From CAWIMX01 sp963837345 (GTDB lineage Bacteria; Acidobacteriota; Vicinamibacteria; Vicinamibacterales; CAVVIG01): a stretch of 64,000 nucleotides of DNA. The stretch is taken from NCBI GenBank assembly GCA_963837345.1, contig CAWIMX010000001.1, forward strand, positions 186,001 to 250,000, given 5' to 3'. The notes below the pieces were generated by a model. It ran no database searches. It saw only the letters and a list, made by a program, of their open reading frames with translations, and was not told where the DNA came from. Of the stretch, positions 51,183 to 60,028 are shown one piece after another. The position numbers were made by a program, and so were the translations under genes. Position 1 is the stretch's first letter. Every line of letters starts with the position of its first letter.

Positions 51183-51620
51183 TCAGGCGACTTTGGCCTC
51201 GACCGTAATCTGCAGCGAGCCGCGGTAGGCGTTCGAGACGGGGCACTTGGTCTCGGCTTCTGTCGCCACCTCGGCGAACTGGCCGGCGTCGAGACCCTTC
51301 AATCCATACGCCGTGACCGAGAGCTTCGAAGACATGATCTTGATGCCCGCATCGCCCTTGTCGGCGGTGACCGTGGCCCGCACCACCGTTCGATCGGCCG
51401 ATGCGCTCTTCCGGCCGAGCGTCGCGTTGAGCGCCATCGCGTAGCAGGCGGCATGCGCCGCCGCCATCAGTTCCTCCGGACTCGTCCGGCCGGCCGGCTC
51501 CCCGATCCGCGAGGCAAACGTGACGGGCAGCGAAAAGGCCCCGGTTCCCGCCTTGGCTTCGCCCTTCCCCTCCATCACCGAGCCCGCCCAATCCACGTCG
51601 ACGTGCCGTTCAAATGTCAT
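51183..51620 (-). CDS. osmC: OsmC-family peroxiredoxin
   Basis: A 145-residue OsmC/Ohr protein: GRTSPEELMAAAHAACYAMAL holds the peroxidatic Cys and ETKCPVSNAYRGSL the second Cys, the pair that reduces organic hydroperoxides. KLSVTAYGLKGLDAGQF lies between. It is closer to OsmC (HAACYAMAL, KCPVSNA) than to Ohr. It stands alone, 30 bp from the 3' end of the secreted protein gene on the other strand. Confidence 0.92.
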   Translation of the reverse strand: MTFERHVDVDWAGSVMEGKGEAKAGTGAFSLPVTFASRIGEPAGRTSPEELMAAAHAACYAMALNATLGRKSASADRTVVRATVTADKGDAGIKIMSSKLSVTAYGLKGLDAGQFAEVATEAETKCPVSNAYRGSLQITVEAKVA

Positions 51621-51660
51621 CTGAACTCCTCCCTCATGGTCTGCCTGCTGGCGGACCTTG

Positions 51661-52254
51661 TTAGTGACGTTTTTTGCCGGTCAGCCCAATCTGGAGCGCC
51701 GTACCGGCCAGGCCCAGCACGACCCACGCCGCCACCACCGGCAGCCGTGGCGCGTCGGGGGTGATCGGATACAGGATCCAGGGATTGGCCGTACTGCCCG
51801 TTTCGGGATTCGCCACGGCCAGCGCCCCGACGATCACCGTCCATGCCCCGCCGAATGCCGTCGCGACGATGATCACGTAGCGCTGGAGCCACATGGCGGC
51901 GACCGCCCCGACGATGGCCATCGCGATGACCACGGCCGCGGGCGGCTCGGCGCCCGCCAGACGAGTCCAGACCAGGTGGATCGCGAAGGCGCCCAGTCCG
52001 GCGCCGATGAGCGCGACGCCGACGAAGTACGCGAGCACAAGAACGACGGCGCCGGCGATGCCGCCAGCCAGCGCGGCCAGCAGCATCGACCAGGTGCTCG
52101 CCGATCCGACAATCGAGCTCGCGACGAGCGCGCCGCCGATGAACCCGTAGACGCCGAGGATGATCCGGAAGAGGCGATAGCCGGCGAAACACGTGAGGGC
52201 GCCGGTGAGCACCAGCGCGATGGCTGCGGGAAGCTGATAGGCCTGCGGCAGCAT
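51661..52254 (-). CDS. DUF4203/TMEM198-like membrane protein
   Basis: A 197-residue protein with seven or so membrane helices and Gly/Ala-rich spans: LTGALTCFAGYRLFRIILGV, YGFIGGALVASSIV, VALIGAGLGAFAIHLVW, and a C-terminal basic GLTGKKRH. The pattern fits DUF4203 (TMEM198-type) proteins, of unknown transport or structural role. It follows recR by 7 bp in the same direction, so may share its transcript. Confidence 0.7.
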   Translation of the reverse strand: MLPQAYQLPAAIALVLTGALTCFAGYRLFRIILGVYGFIGGALVASSIVGSASTWSMLLAALAGGIAGAVVLVLAYFVGVALIGAGLGAFAIHLVWTRLAGAEPPAAVVIAMAIVGAVAAMWLQRYVIIVATAFGGAWTVIVGALAVANPETGSTANPWILYPITPDAPRLPVVAAWVVLGLAGTALQIGLTGKKRH

Positions 52255-52261
52255 CGCGTCG

Positions 52262-52855
52262 CTACACCTCGCGCCGACCTTCGAGCGCCTTGTGCATCGT
52301 GACCTCGTCTGCGTAGTCGAGATCGCTGCCGACGGGCACGCCCATCGCGATCCGCGTCACGCGGACGCCGAGCGGCTTGAGGAGCCGCGCCAGGTACAGC
52401 GCGGTGGCTTCGCCCTCGACGTTCGGATTCGTCGCGAGGATCACTTCGGTGACGCCGTCCGAGATGCGGCCGAGCAGCCCCTTGATCTTGAGCTCGTCGG
52501 GCCCGATGCCCTGAAGCGGCGAGATGGCGCCCATCAGCACGTGATAGACGCCGCGGAACTCTCGCGTCTTCTCGACTGCGGATACGTTCTGCGGTTCTTC
52601 GACGACGCAGATCACGTGGGGATCGCGATCGGGGCTCGTGCAGAAGCGGCAGGGGTCGACGTCTGTGATGTTGTTGCACACCGAACAGTACGTGACGCGC
52701 TCCTTCACGTCGCGCAGGGCCGCGACGAGGCGCTCGGTCTCCTCGCGCGGCGTCCTGAGCAGATGGAACGCCAGCCGCTGCGCGCCCTTCGGGCCGATCC
52801 CCGGCAGGCGCTGAAGCTCTTCGATCAACCGGACGAGCGGGTCGGGCAGCGACAC
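52262..52855 (-). CDS. recR: Recombination mediator protein RecR
   Basis: A 197-residue RecR: helix-hairpin-helix RLPGIGPKGAQRLAFHLL, four-cysteine zinc finger CSVCNNITDVDPCRFC, Toprim domain ICVVEEPQNVSAVEKT and the Walker B-like C-terminus. It loads RecA with RecF/RecO at gaps. It starts at GTG 52855, directly at the stop of ybaB (52856), so translation is coupled; dnaX-ybaB-recR is the conserved bacterial order. Confidence 0.96.
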   Translation of the reverse strand: MSLPDPLVRLIEELQRLPGIGPKGAQRLAFHLLRTPREETERLVAALRDVKERVTYCSVCNNITDVDPCRFCTSPDRDPHVICVVEEPQNVSAVEKTREFRGVYHVLMGAISPLQGIGPDELKIKGLLGRISDGVTEVILATNPNVEGEATALYLARLLKPLGVRVTRIAMGVPVGSDLDYADEVTMHKALEGRREV

Positions 52856-53155
52856 TTAGAGCTTGAAGCCCGGGGGCAGCATGCCGCCCATCTGCTGGGC
52901 CAGGATCTCGTCGGCCTTGCGATGGGCGTCGTTGACGGCGGCCACGATGAGATCCTGCAGCATCTCGACGTCGTCCTTCGAGACGACCTCGGGATCAATC
53001 GCGAGCGACTGGATTTGCTTCGCGCCGTTCACCACGACGGTCACCATGCCGCCGCCCGCGCTCGCCTCGACGCGCAAGCCGGCCATTTCCTTCTGCAGGC
53101 GCTCCTGCATCTGCTGCGCCTGCTTCATCATCTGCTGGATCTGTTGCATATTCAC
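52856..53155 (-). CDS. ybaB: YbaB/EbfC nucleoid-associated protein
   Basis: A 99-residue DNA-binding protein: Gln/Met-rich N-terminal helix (QQIQQMMKQAQQMQERLQKE), then AGGGMVTVVVNGAKQIQSL and DLIVAAVNDAHRKADEIL. Dimers bind DNA with a tweezer shape. GTG 53155 has GAGGCGAG at a good distance; ATG 53149 is possible. It lies 12 bp after dnaX. Confidence 0.94.
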   Translation of the reverse strand: MNMQQIQQMMKQAQQMQERLQKEMAGLRVEASAGGGMVTVVVNGAKQIQSLAIDPEVVSKDDVEMLQDLIVAAVNDAHRKADEILAQQMGGMLPPGFKL

Positions 53156-53167
53156 GTGCGGCTCGCC

Positions 53168-54814
53168 TCACATTTCTTCGACGTCGCGGATCTCGGCGGG
53201 AAACACCTCGAGCAGGGCCTGCACGCCGGCGTCGGCGAGCGCCTGCTCGCGCAGGGTCGCCTGCCGGTCCACGGCTTTCGCGTCGGGGCCCGCGTCGCCG
53301 GGCGAACCCGCGGAGTCGGACGGCGCCGGCGTCGCCTGGCGGCTGGCCACGCGAATCGCGCGGCCGGCCAGCGACCGGGCCACCGTCTCCAGCCATCCGC
53401 GATGCTGTTCGAACACGTTCTGCAGCGTCCGCTGGCCCTGGGAAAACGTGAACGTGACCCGGTCGTCCTCGACGGCAATCGTCTGCGCCTGGGCCACGAC
53501 GGTGTTGTAGAACACCGCCTTCTGCTTCCGAATCTCGGCGAGAAGGGAGTCTTTCAACCCGGGTTCTCGGGGTGCTCCGGGTTCTGGTTCTCGAGGTTCC
53601 GCCGCGCGCGGGGCCGGCGACGGCCGCGCCGGGGCAGACGTCGGGGACGGCCGCGGCGGGCGGGCCGGCGCGGCGGACGAGGCCGGGTGGCCCTGGAGCA
53701 GATCTTCGATCGGCACCAGCTTCCGCAGGTAGATCCAGCGCAGCAGCGCCATCTCGAGGTGGTACCGCGGCTGGGCCGCGCCGCGGATCTCGGCCTCGGC
53801 TCGGACGAACAGATCGAAGCCGCGCAGCAGGTCTTCGCGCGAGAATCGCCGGGCGAGCGCCGTGAGCCGCTCGCGGTCGCCCTCGGCCGCGATCTCCGGA
53901 TCCGACACACGCGAGGGATCCACGGTAATCAGCAGAAGATCGCGCGCCACCCGCGACAGCTCACGGCACACCAGACGCAGGTCGTACCCGAGCTCGACGG
54001 CCCGGGCGGCAAGGCTGAACGCCGCGGCGGCGTCCTCGTTCGCGATGGCCTCGACCGTGTCGAGCAGCAGATCCCGGCCGACCAGCCCGAGCACGGTGGC
54101 CACGTCCTCCTCCGTCACGGCCGTGCCGGTGAAGGCGATCACCTGATCGAGCTTGCTCTCGGCATCGCGCATGCTGCCGTCCGCATCGCGGGCGATCAGC
54201 TGCAGCGACGCCTCGTCGGCGCCCATTCCTTCGGCGTCGACGATCCGCCGCAACTGCTCGGCGATCGCCTGGGTGCCGATCGTGCGGAACTCGTACACCT
54301 GCGATCGCGACAGCACCGTGTCGGGAATCTTATCGAGCTCGGTCGTCGCCATCATGAAGACGACGTGCGGCGGGGGCTCCTCGATCGATTTCAACAGCGC
54401 GTTGAACGAATGGTTCGAGAGCTGGTGGACCTCGTCGATGATGAACACCTTGTAGCGGTTGCGTACCGGTCGGATCGCCAGACCCGAGATGATCACGTCG
54501 CGCACGTTGTCGACCTGTGTATGCGTGGCGGCGTCGATCTCGAGGACGTCCATGTCGCGCCCCTCGGCGATCTCGATGCAGGCGTCGCACCGGCCGCAGG
54601 GCTCCGGCGTCGGACCCTGCTCGCAGTTGAGGGCGCGCGCCAGAATGCGCGCGGTCGTGGTCTTGCCCACGCCGCGGGGCCCGGCAAAGACGAAAGCCTG
54701 TGCCAGACGGCCGCTGGCGACCGCGTTCTGCAGCGTCCGCGTCACCGCCTGCTGGCCCACGACGTCGCCGAACCGCTGCGGGCGCCACTTGCGCGCAATG
54801 ACCTGATAGGACAT
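53168..54814 (-). CDS. dnaX: DNA polymerase III subunit gamma/tau
   Basis: A 548-residue clamp-loader subunit: RKWRPQRFGDVVGQ start, Walker A GPRGVGKTTTA, zinc ligands CEQGPTPEPCGRCDAC, DEVHQLS Walker B, SRC-like SRSQVYEFR, then the collar domain and a Pro/Ala-rich linker (about 375-420) leading to a C-terminal tau-type domain. I see no obvious A-run slippage site for a programmed gamma form. Directly upstream on the same strand is the SRP RNA gene, the classical arrangement. Confidence 0.95.
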   Translation of the reverse strand: MSYQVIARKWRPQRFGDVVGQQAVTRTLQNAVASGRLAQAFVFAGPRGVGKTTTARILARALNCEQGPTPEPCGRCDACIEIAEGRDMDVLEIDAATHTQVDNVRDVIISGLAIRPVRNRYKVFIIDEVHQLSNHSFNALLKSIEEPPPHVVFMMATTELDKIPDTVLSRSQVYEFRTIGTQAIAEQLRRIVDAEGMGADEASLQLIARDADGSMRDAESKLDQVIAFTGTAVTEEDVATVLGLVGRDLLLDTVEAIANEDAAAAFSLAARAVELGYDLRLVCRELSRVARDLLLITVDPSRVSDPEIAAEGDRERLTALARRFSREDLLRGFDLFVRAEAEIRGAAQPRYHLEMALLRWIYLRKLVPIEDLLQGHPASSAAPARPPRPSPTSAPARPSPAPRAAEPREPEPGAPREPGLKDSLLAEIRKQKAVFYNTVVAQAQTIAVEDDRVTFTFSQGQRTLQNVFEQHRGWLETVARSLAGRAIRVASRQATPAPSDSAGSPGDAGPDAKAVDRQATLREQALADAGVQALLEVFPAEIRDVEEM

Positions 54815-54844
54815 GGATTCCCACTAACGGGTGCAGGCGCTCGC

Positions 54845-54975
54845 GGCCTCCACCGCGGTCCGGAGTGGCCTGCGGCACATGTCAGGATCCACTTAGCGCT
54901 GCTGCCTTCCGGCCCTGACGCGGTTCGTAGGCTGGCATTGCACAGGTTCCGGACCGCGGTGCAGGCCCCGAACGC
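54845..54975 (-). ncRNA. ffs: Signal recognition particle RNA (small bacterial type)
   Basis: On the minus strand the SRP core GTCAGGGCCGGAAGGCAGCA is present, with the GGAA tetraloop and the asymmetric internal loop that bind Ffh. The flanking arms GGCCTGCACCGCGGTCCGGA and TCCGGACCGCGGTGGAGGCC (54948-54967 and 54845-54864) form the long terminal stem. A -10 TATAGT lies at 54988-54983. The ends are estimated from pairing and promoter position. It precedes dnaX. Confidence 0.93.
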
Positions 54976-54984
54976 CTCACTTTA

Positions 54985-55779
54985 CTATACGGGCACGCGC
55001 GTCATCAGCAGCAGCCACTTCGCGAGCACCTCCCCGACCACCACCGTGAAGAAGTCCACGTAGAGAATGCCGGTGGCCGACTGCGTGGACCGAATCTTGG
55101 CCGTCTCCCACGTCAGGTACGAGAGCAGCGCCGGCCCCAGCAGGCCGAACAGCACCCGCTGCCAGAAGAACACGCCGCGCACCGACAGGATGTAGCGGCC
55201 GAAGTTCAGGCCGAGCCACGGCTGCCACGTCGCGATCGCGAAGAACACCGCCGCACCGACGACCGCGATCCGTACCACCATCGACGCGATGTGCAGCTTC
55301 ACGATCGACTGCAGGTGCGAGACCTCCATCGACGGCAGAATCAGGTACCAGTGGCCGAGCACCATCGCCGTGCACGCGCCTCCGAGGAGCGCCGCCGAGC
55401 TGAGAAAACTGGCCACCGTCAACACCTGCACGGTCACCGGCCGCCCGGCCGACACCGCGAGCGCCTCGGCGACGAGCGCGACCAGGGCGGCGGCGCACGC
55501 CGCGGCCAGCAGGGCAGGACGGATCCGCGTCAACGCACGACCGATCGTGGCCCAGTACACCACCGTGACGGCCTCGACGACCCAGACGGCCACGAGCGCG
55601 GCCCGTGCGGCGAGCGTCGGCCCCTCCCCGCCTCCGCCGAGCGCCAGCGCCACCGCGATGAGGATCGCCGCCGTTCCGGCGTTGAAGCGAAAGAACTTCA
55701 GACCCGCCTCGCGCGAGACGAAGAGCAGCGACAAGAGGATGCCGAAGCCGAGATGAGCCAGGAAGAGGAAGAGCACCAT
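54985..55779 (-). CDS. Integral membrane protein, unknown
   Basis: A 264-residue protein with about seven or eight membrane helices. Conserved-looking segments: LFLAHLGFGILLSLLFVSRE, GHWYLILPSMEVSHLQ, IVKLHIASMVVR and FGRYILSVRGVFFWQRVLFG. The His/Trp residues inside helices (HLGFG, GHWYLILP, KLHIA) recall haem- or quinone-binding membrane proteins, but this is a guess. It lies between the SRP RNA and sodA, all on the minus strand. Its start region contains short GGTCGGGCGGG-like repeats (55785-55825). Confidence 0.7.
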   Translation of the reverse strand: MVLFLFLAHLGFGILLSLLFVSREAGLKFFRFNAGTAAILIAVALALGGGGEGPTLAARAALVAVWVVEAVTVVYWATIGRALTRIRPALLAAACAAALVALVAEALAVSAGRPVTVQVLTVASFLSSAALLGGACTAMVLGHWYLILPSMEVSHLQSIVKLHIASMVVRIAVVGAAVFFAIATWQPWLGLNFGRYILSVRGVFFWQRVLFGLLGPALLSYLTWETAKIRSTQSATGILYVDFFTVVVGEVLAKWLLLMTRVPV

Positions 55780-55843
55780 ACGGGTCGGGCTGGTCGGCCG
55801 GGTCGGGCGGGTGGGATCGCCCGACCGGCCTGCCCGGAACGAC

Positions 55844-56446
55844 CTACTTGCCCAGTCGCTTGTTGATCTCCGTCCAGTTCACGACGTTCCAGAAGGCGCC
55901 GATGTAGTCGGCGCGCCGGTTCTGGTACTTCAGATAGTAGGCGTGCTCCCACACGTCGATCCCGAACACGATCTTCTTCCCGTCCATGAGCGGGCTGTCC
56001 TGGTTCGCCGTGCTCTCGATCGCCAGCTTGCCGCCGGTGTCGAGCACCCACGCCCAGCCGCTGCCGAAGCGGCCCATGGCCGCCTTCGCAAACTGCTCCT
56101 TGAACTGATCGAACCCGCCGAACGACGACTTGATCGCGTCGGCGATCGCGCCGCTCGGCGCTCCGCCCGCCTTCGGCCCCATGATCTGCCAGAACATGGA
56201 GTGGTTCGAGTGGCCGCCGCCGTTGTTGCGAACCGCGGTCCGGATGTCCTCGGGTACCGAGCTGATGCCGCGAAGCAGATCGTCGACGCTCTTGGACTGG
56301 AGCTCGGGGTGCTTTTCGAGCGCCGCGTTCAGGTTGTTCACGTATCCGGCGTGATGCTTGCCGTGATGGATCTCCATCGTCATCTTGTCGATGTGCGGCT
56401 CGAGCGCGTCGGTCGGATACGGAAGAGGTGGGAGTGAGTGGGCCAT
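55844..56446 (-). CDS. sodA: Superoxide dismutase, Mn type
   Basis: A 200-residue Fe/Mn SOD: His27 in MEIHHGKHHAGYVNN, His in GGGHSNHSMFW, Asp and His in DVWEHAYYLKYQNRR are the four metal ligands. STANQDSPL (Gln in the second shell from the C-terminal domain) and GGHSNHS point to the manganese form. It detoxifies superoxide in the cytoplasm; no signal peptide. AGGAGG lies just before the ATG on the coding strand. Confidence 0.95.
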   Translation of the reverse strand: MAHSLPPLPYPTDALEPHIDKMTMEIHHGKHHAGYVNNLNAALEKHPELQSKSVDDLLRGISSVPEDIRTAVRNNGGGHSNHSMFWQIMGPKAGGAPSGAIADAIKSSFGGFDQFKEQFAKAAMGRFGSGWAWVLDTGGKLAIESTANQDSPLMDGKKIVFGIDVWEHAYYLKYQNRRADYIGAFWNVVNWTEINKRLGK

Positions 56447-56527
56447 CGATCCTCCTTCATGAGCTGCAGTCGTCGGGAGCTAAACCGGTTGATCGTACTT
56501 CCGGGCGTGATGCCCGTGCAAGGCAGG

Positions 56528-57676
56528 TCACGAGATCGTGAGCATCCGGTCGAGCGCCACCTTCGTCCAGTACTTTCGATCGTCGGGCACGACGATGCGG
56601 TTGCGCACCTCGCCGTCGAGGAGGCCCTCGAGCGACCAGAGAAGATGATTCGGCGACACACGGAACATCGTCGAGCACAGACAGCCGAACGGATCGAGCG
56701 AGACGACGGTTCGATCGGGCGCGAGCTCCTGCGCGAGCCGATTCACGAGATGCACCTCGGTGCCAACGGCCCACCTCGATCCCACCGGGCTTTCCCGCAC
56801 CGCCTCGATGATCCGCTCCGTCGAGCCCGAGGCGTCGGCCGCCTGCACGACATCCCACGGCACTTCGGGGTGGACGATGATGCGGATGCCGGGATGGTCG
56901 CGCCGCAGCTGCTCGATCTGCCGCACGCTGAAGCGCGTGTGGACCGAGCAGTGGCCTTTCCACAGGATGATGCGCGCTCGGCGGGCGGTGTCGGGATCGA
57001 GGCCGCCCAGCGGCTCGTTCGGATCCCATACCGCCATCCGATCCAGGGGCACGCCCATCCCGTAGGCCGTGTTCCGTCCGAGATGCTGATCGGGGAGAAA
57101 CAGGATGCGCTCGCCGCGCGCCCACGCCCACGCGAGCGTGGCCGCCGCGTTCGACGAGGTGCAGACGACGCCGCCGTGCTCGCCGCAGAACGCCTTGATG
57201 GCGGCCGCCGAATTGATGTAGGTGACCGGGACGAGCCGCTCGTCGGCGCGCTGCACACCGAGCGCGGCCAGCTCGTCCCAGCACGTCTCGAGCTGGTCGA
57301 GCTCGGCCATGTCCGCCATCGAGCAGCCGGCGGCGAGATCCGGCAGGATCACCTGCTGGCCGGGCGCCGCGAGGACGTCGGCGCTCTCCGCCATGAAATG
57401 GACGCCGCAGAACACGATGAATTCAGCGTCGGGGTGGCGGCTGACCTGCTGTGCCAGCTTGTAGGAGTCGCCGGTGTAGTCGGCGAACTTGATCACTTCG
57501 TCGCGCTGGTAGTGATGGCCGAGGATCACGAGCCGGCGTCCGAGGCGGGCGCGCGCCGCGGCGAGGCGGGCGTCCATCGCCTCGTCGGACAGGCCGAGGT
57601 AGGCGGCGGGCAGCGGCTGGCGCTCCCGCACGTGCTCCTTCTCGTAGGCCGTCAGGATCGGAACACTGGTGGACAT
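56528..57676 (-). CDS. nadA: Quinolinate synthase
   Basis: A 382-residue NadA: VILGHHYQRDEVIKFADYTG, DSYKLAQQ, GVHFMAESADVLAA, LPDLAAGCSMADMA (first cluster Cys), GHCSVHTRF region (second Cys) and DPFGCLCSTM (third Cys). It condenses iminoaspartate with dihydroxyacetone phosphate to quinolinate for NAD, using a [4Fe-4S] cluster. nadB and nadC are not in the window. It is the next gene after the terminator behind mqnE. Confidence 0.95.
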   Translation of the reverse strand: MSTSVPILTAYEKEHVRERQPLPAAYLGLSDEAMDARLAAARARLGRRLVILGHHYQRDEVIKFADYTGDSYKLAQQVSRHPDAEFIVFCGVHFMAESADVLAAPGQQVILPDLAAGCSMADMAELDQLETCWDELAALGVQRADERLVPVTYINSAAAIKAFCGEHGGVVCTSSNAAATLAWAWARGERILFLPDQHLGRNTAYGMGVPLDRMAVWDPNEPLGGLDPDTARRARIILWKGHCSVHTRFSVRQIEQLRRDHPGIRIIVHPEVPWDVVQAADASGSTERIIEAVRESPVGSRWAVGTEVHLVNRLAQELAPDRTVVSLDPFGCLCSTMFRVSPNHLLWSLEGLLDGEVRNRIVVPDDRKYWTKVALDRMLTIS

Positions 57677-57759
57677 CGGCGTCTGCTGCCGCGCGTTTCA
57701 CGCACGGCGCCGGGCGTCGCGGCGCCCGGCTTGTGAAACTTTTCTCAAACCTCGGTCAC

Positions 57760-57800
57760 GAAAACGCCAAGCCCCGCGGCGCGGTCCGCGGAGCTTGGCG
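57760..57800 (-). terminator. Rho-independent terminator between mqnE and nadA
   Basis: On the minus strand CGCCAAGCTCCGCGG pairs with CCGCGGGGCTTGGCG around a short loop, followed by TTTT. It ends transcripts coming from mqnE, giving nadA its own promoter within the 84 bp before its start. Confidence 0.75.
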
Positions 57801-57909
57801 GACTCTTCCAGTATAGCGAAGAACGGGCGCTGACGCTGCAGGGAGCCGGGGAACTGACGCTGTAGGGGGCTCGTGACGGACGCCGCAAGAGGCCGGTGCT
57901 ACTGTGACT

Positions 57910-57989
57910 CCCTCGTCCCCTCGTCCCCTGGCCCCCTCGTCCCCTCGTCCCCTGGCCCCCTCGTCCCCTCGTCCCCTCGTCCCCTCACC
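57910..57989. repeat. Ten tandem 8-bp repeats (CCCTCGTC), G4-prone
   Basis: Ten units of CCCTCGTC (variants CCCTGGCC and CCCTCACC) run without a break; variants recur every third unit, so a 24-bp higher-order unit is visible. On the minus strand this is (GGGGACGA)n: four-G tracts with 4-nt loops, strongly G-quadruplex-like. It begins at the mqnE stop codon, so the mqnE mRNA would carry it in its 3' end. Confidence 0.92.
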
Positions 57990-59115
57990 CCACGGCCCCC
58001 TGCCCCTCGCGCAGCACGTGGTACAGCGTGTCGCGCTCGACGGGCTGGCGGCCGGCGGCTGCGATCAGCCGCTCGATCTCGCGGGGCGTGAGCGCCTCGG
58101 GCGTGCGCGAGCCGGCCATGTGATAGATCTTCTCTTCCTGCACGGTGCCGTCCAGATCGTCGGCTCCGAACCACAGCGCGGTTTGCGCCACAGCCACGCC
58201 GGTGGCAATCCAGAACGCCTTCACATGAGGGATGTTGTCGAGCATCAACCGCGCGACCGCGTGCACGCGGAGCGTGTCGGCCGCGCTCGGCGCCGGCAGC
58301 TTCCGCATCTGATTGTTGTCGGGGTGAAAGGCCAGTGGAATGAACGCCTGAAAGCCGCCCGTCTCGTCCTGCAGGGCCCGTGCGCGGAGCATGTGATCGA
58401 CACGCTCGGCGGCCGTTTCGATGTGGCCGTACAGCATCGTGACGTTCGTGCGCAGGCCCAGCCGGTGCGCCGTGCGATGGATCGCCAGGTAGCGGTCGGT
58501 CCCGCACTTGTCGTGGCAGATCTTGCGGCGCACGCGCTCGGCGAAGATCTCGGCGCCGCCGCCGGGCAGCGAGTCGAGCCCCGCGTCCATGAGCTCGCGC
58601 AGCACCTGCTCGTCGGTCTTCCCGTACAGATCGGCGAAGAACGCGATTTCCACGGCCGTGAAGCACTTGAGATGCACATCCGGCCGGATGCGCTTGAACC
58701 CGCGCAGCAGTTCCGTGTAGTAGTCGAACGGCAGATCGGGATGCAGCCCGTTGACGATGTGCACTTCGGTGAGGGGCTGGTCCTGCCGGCGGCGCAGCTT
58801 GTTCCACGCCTCCTCGAGCGACATCGTGTAGGCGCCCGCGTCGCCGGGCTTCAGGCGAGCGAACGAACAGAACAGGCAGCTGGCCACGCACACGTTCGTG
58901 GCTTCGAGCCGGATGTTGTGGTTGTAGAAGGTGCGGGCGCCGAAGCGGCGCTCGCGGTCGCGGTTGGCCAGCCAGCCGACGGCCAGCAGATCCGGCGCCT
59001 CGAACAGGCGCAGTCCGTCGTCGAAGGCGAGCCGCTCGCCGCGATCGAGCTTGTCCGCGACGTCGGCGAGCCCCGCCGTCGCGACCCGGCGCGCGGCGGC
59101 GGCGATTCCACTCAC
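57985..59115 (-). CDS. mqnE: Aminofutalosine synthase (radical SAM)
   Basis: A 376-residue radical SAM enzyme of the futalosine menaquinone pathway, making aminofutalosine from the MqnA product and S-adenosylmethionine. The cluster motif is CVASCLFC (Cx3Cx2C); EVHIVNGLHPDLPFDYY, KCFTAVEIAFFADLYG, SLPGGGAEIFAERVRRKICH and TNVTMLYGHIETAAER follow in family order. MqnE rather than MqnC is favoured by the HIVNGLHPD and AVEI segments. Start is GTG 59115, 11 bp after the YjbQ gene. Other mqn genes are outside the window. Confidence 0.9.
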   Translation of the reverse strand: MSGIAAAARRVATAGLADVADKLDRGERLAFDDGLRLFEAPDLLAVGWLANRDRERRFGARTFYNHNIRLEATNVCVASCLFCSFARLKPGDAGAYTMSLEEAWNKLRRRQDQPLTEVHIVNGLHPDLPFDYYTELLRGFKRIRPDVHLKCFTAVEIAFFADLYGKTDEQVLRELMDAGLDSLPGGGAEIFAERVRRKICHDKCGTDRYLAIHRTAHRLGLRTNVTMLYGHIETAAERVDHMLRARALQDETGGFQAFIPLAFHPDNNQMRKLPAPSAADTLRVHAVARLMLDNIPHVKAFWIATGVAVAQTALWFGADDLDGTVQEEKIYHMAGSRTPEALTPREIERLIAAAGRQPVERDTLYHVLREGQGAVG

Positions 59116-59126
59116 CGGGCCAGAGT

Positions 59127-59630
59127 TCAGGAGATGCCGAAGATCTGCAGCCGCAGCGACCGCGCGCGCGGTCCGTCGAGCTCCGCCATCAGGATGCGCT
59201 GCCATTGCCCCAGCACCACCTCGCCGCCGCTCACCTGCAGCGTGAGGTTGTGGCCGAGCAGCAGCGCGCGCAGGTGCGAATCGGCGTTCATGCGATCGCA
59301 GTCCGAGTGATCGGGATCGTTGTGCATCCACTCGGCGTCGCGTGCGACCATCTGCTCGAGAAAGCGTCGGATGTCGGAGAGGAGCGCCGTCTGGAACTCG
59401 TTGATGAACAGCGCGCAGGTGGTGTGCATCGACCAGAGGCTCACCAGACCTTCGCGGATATTGAAGCGCCGAACGAATTCCATCACACGGTTCGTGAGAT
59501 CCACCAGCTCGACGCGTTCGTCGGTCGAAATGACGATGGTTTCGCCGTGAATCGTAAGGCCGCCCGTGCTCGCCGTGGCCACGCCTTCGACGGGCTTCTC
59601 GCGAACAGTGACGGTCGAGCTTTTGCTCAT
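59127..59630 (-). CDS. YjbQ/UPF0047-family protein (secondary thiamine-phosphate synthase type)
   Basis: A 167-residue protein: GLVSLWSMHTTCALFINE (His in the active groove), MNADSHLRALLLG and LGQWQRILMAELDGPRAR, the three signature blocks of YjbQ proteins. These form trimers with weak thiamine-phosphate synthase activity; the true role is uncertain. An N-terminal extension of about 25 residues precedes the domain. It is probably co-transcribed with mqnE (11 bp gap). Confidence 0.88.
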   Translation of the reverse strand: MSKSSTVTVREKPVEGVATASTGGLTIHGETIVISTDERVELVDLTNRVMEFVRRFNIREGLVSLWSMHTTCALFINEFQTALLSDIRRFLEQMVARDAEWMHNDPDHSDCDRMNADSHLRALLLGHNLTLQVSGGEVVLGQWQRILMAELDGPRARSLRLQIFGIS

Positions 59631-59767
59631 GCGCTCCCTCTTCGTTGGAGATCGTGTCGGACTGCCCGGACCATGCCGGACACCAACCGGATATGTTACG
59701 AAAAACCGCGCCGTATCCGCAACCCTCCAGGGGCGACTTCACGCGTTTTCCGCCGGAATTCGCGTGC

Positions 59768-59990
59768 TATACTCCGAGCCGACAACCGACGCTCGCCCCG
59801 GCGGCCACGCGAAGTGGGTGTGATGCCCACACGGTCCCGCCACTGTATGCGGGGAGCGGCGTTCTGCTTCAGTCGTCGAACCAGACCCGTGGTCTGGCCG
59901 ACGACCGCCACTGGGTTCCGAGGGAACCTGGGAAGGCGGCGGGCGCACGCGACGATCCGCGAGTCAGGAAACCTGGTCATCCGGGGGCGT
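59768..59990 (+). promoter_or_regulatory. Cobalamin (B12) riboswitch with promoter
   Basis: TATACT (59768-59773) is a good -10. The leader then has the aptamer elements in order: GTGGGTGTGATGCCCACAC-like stem, GGTCCCGCCACTGT (B12 junction), GACCGCCACTGGGTT and GAACCTGGGAAGGCGGC, and finally the CGCGAGTCAGGAAACCTG box. In the B12-bound form such leaders shut down the next gene by hiding its ribosome site or by termination. The gene following at 60029 is a TonB receptor, the expected target. Confidence 0.9.
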
Positions 59991-60028
59991 CCTTCACACC
60001 GGCGCGACAGACGCCGAGGGGGATTTGC

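Noticed and set aside
52292..55063. A 923-codon open frame on the plus strand
   Set aside because: It is the antisense of recR, ybaB and dnaX and of the SRP RNA, all of which have clear family motifs.
57910..57989. Tandem octamers considered as a CRISPR array
   Set aside because: Units are contiguous with no unique spacers, and no cas genes are present.
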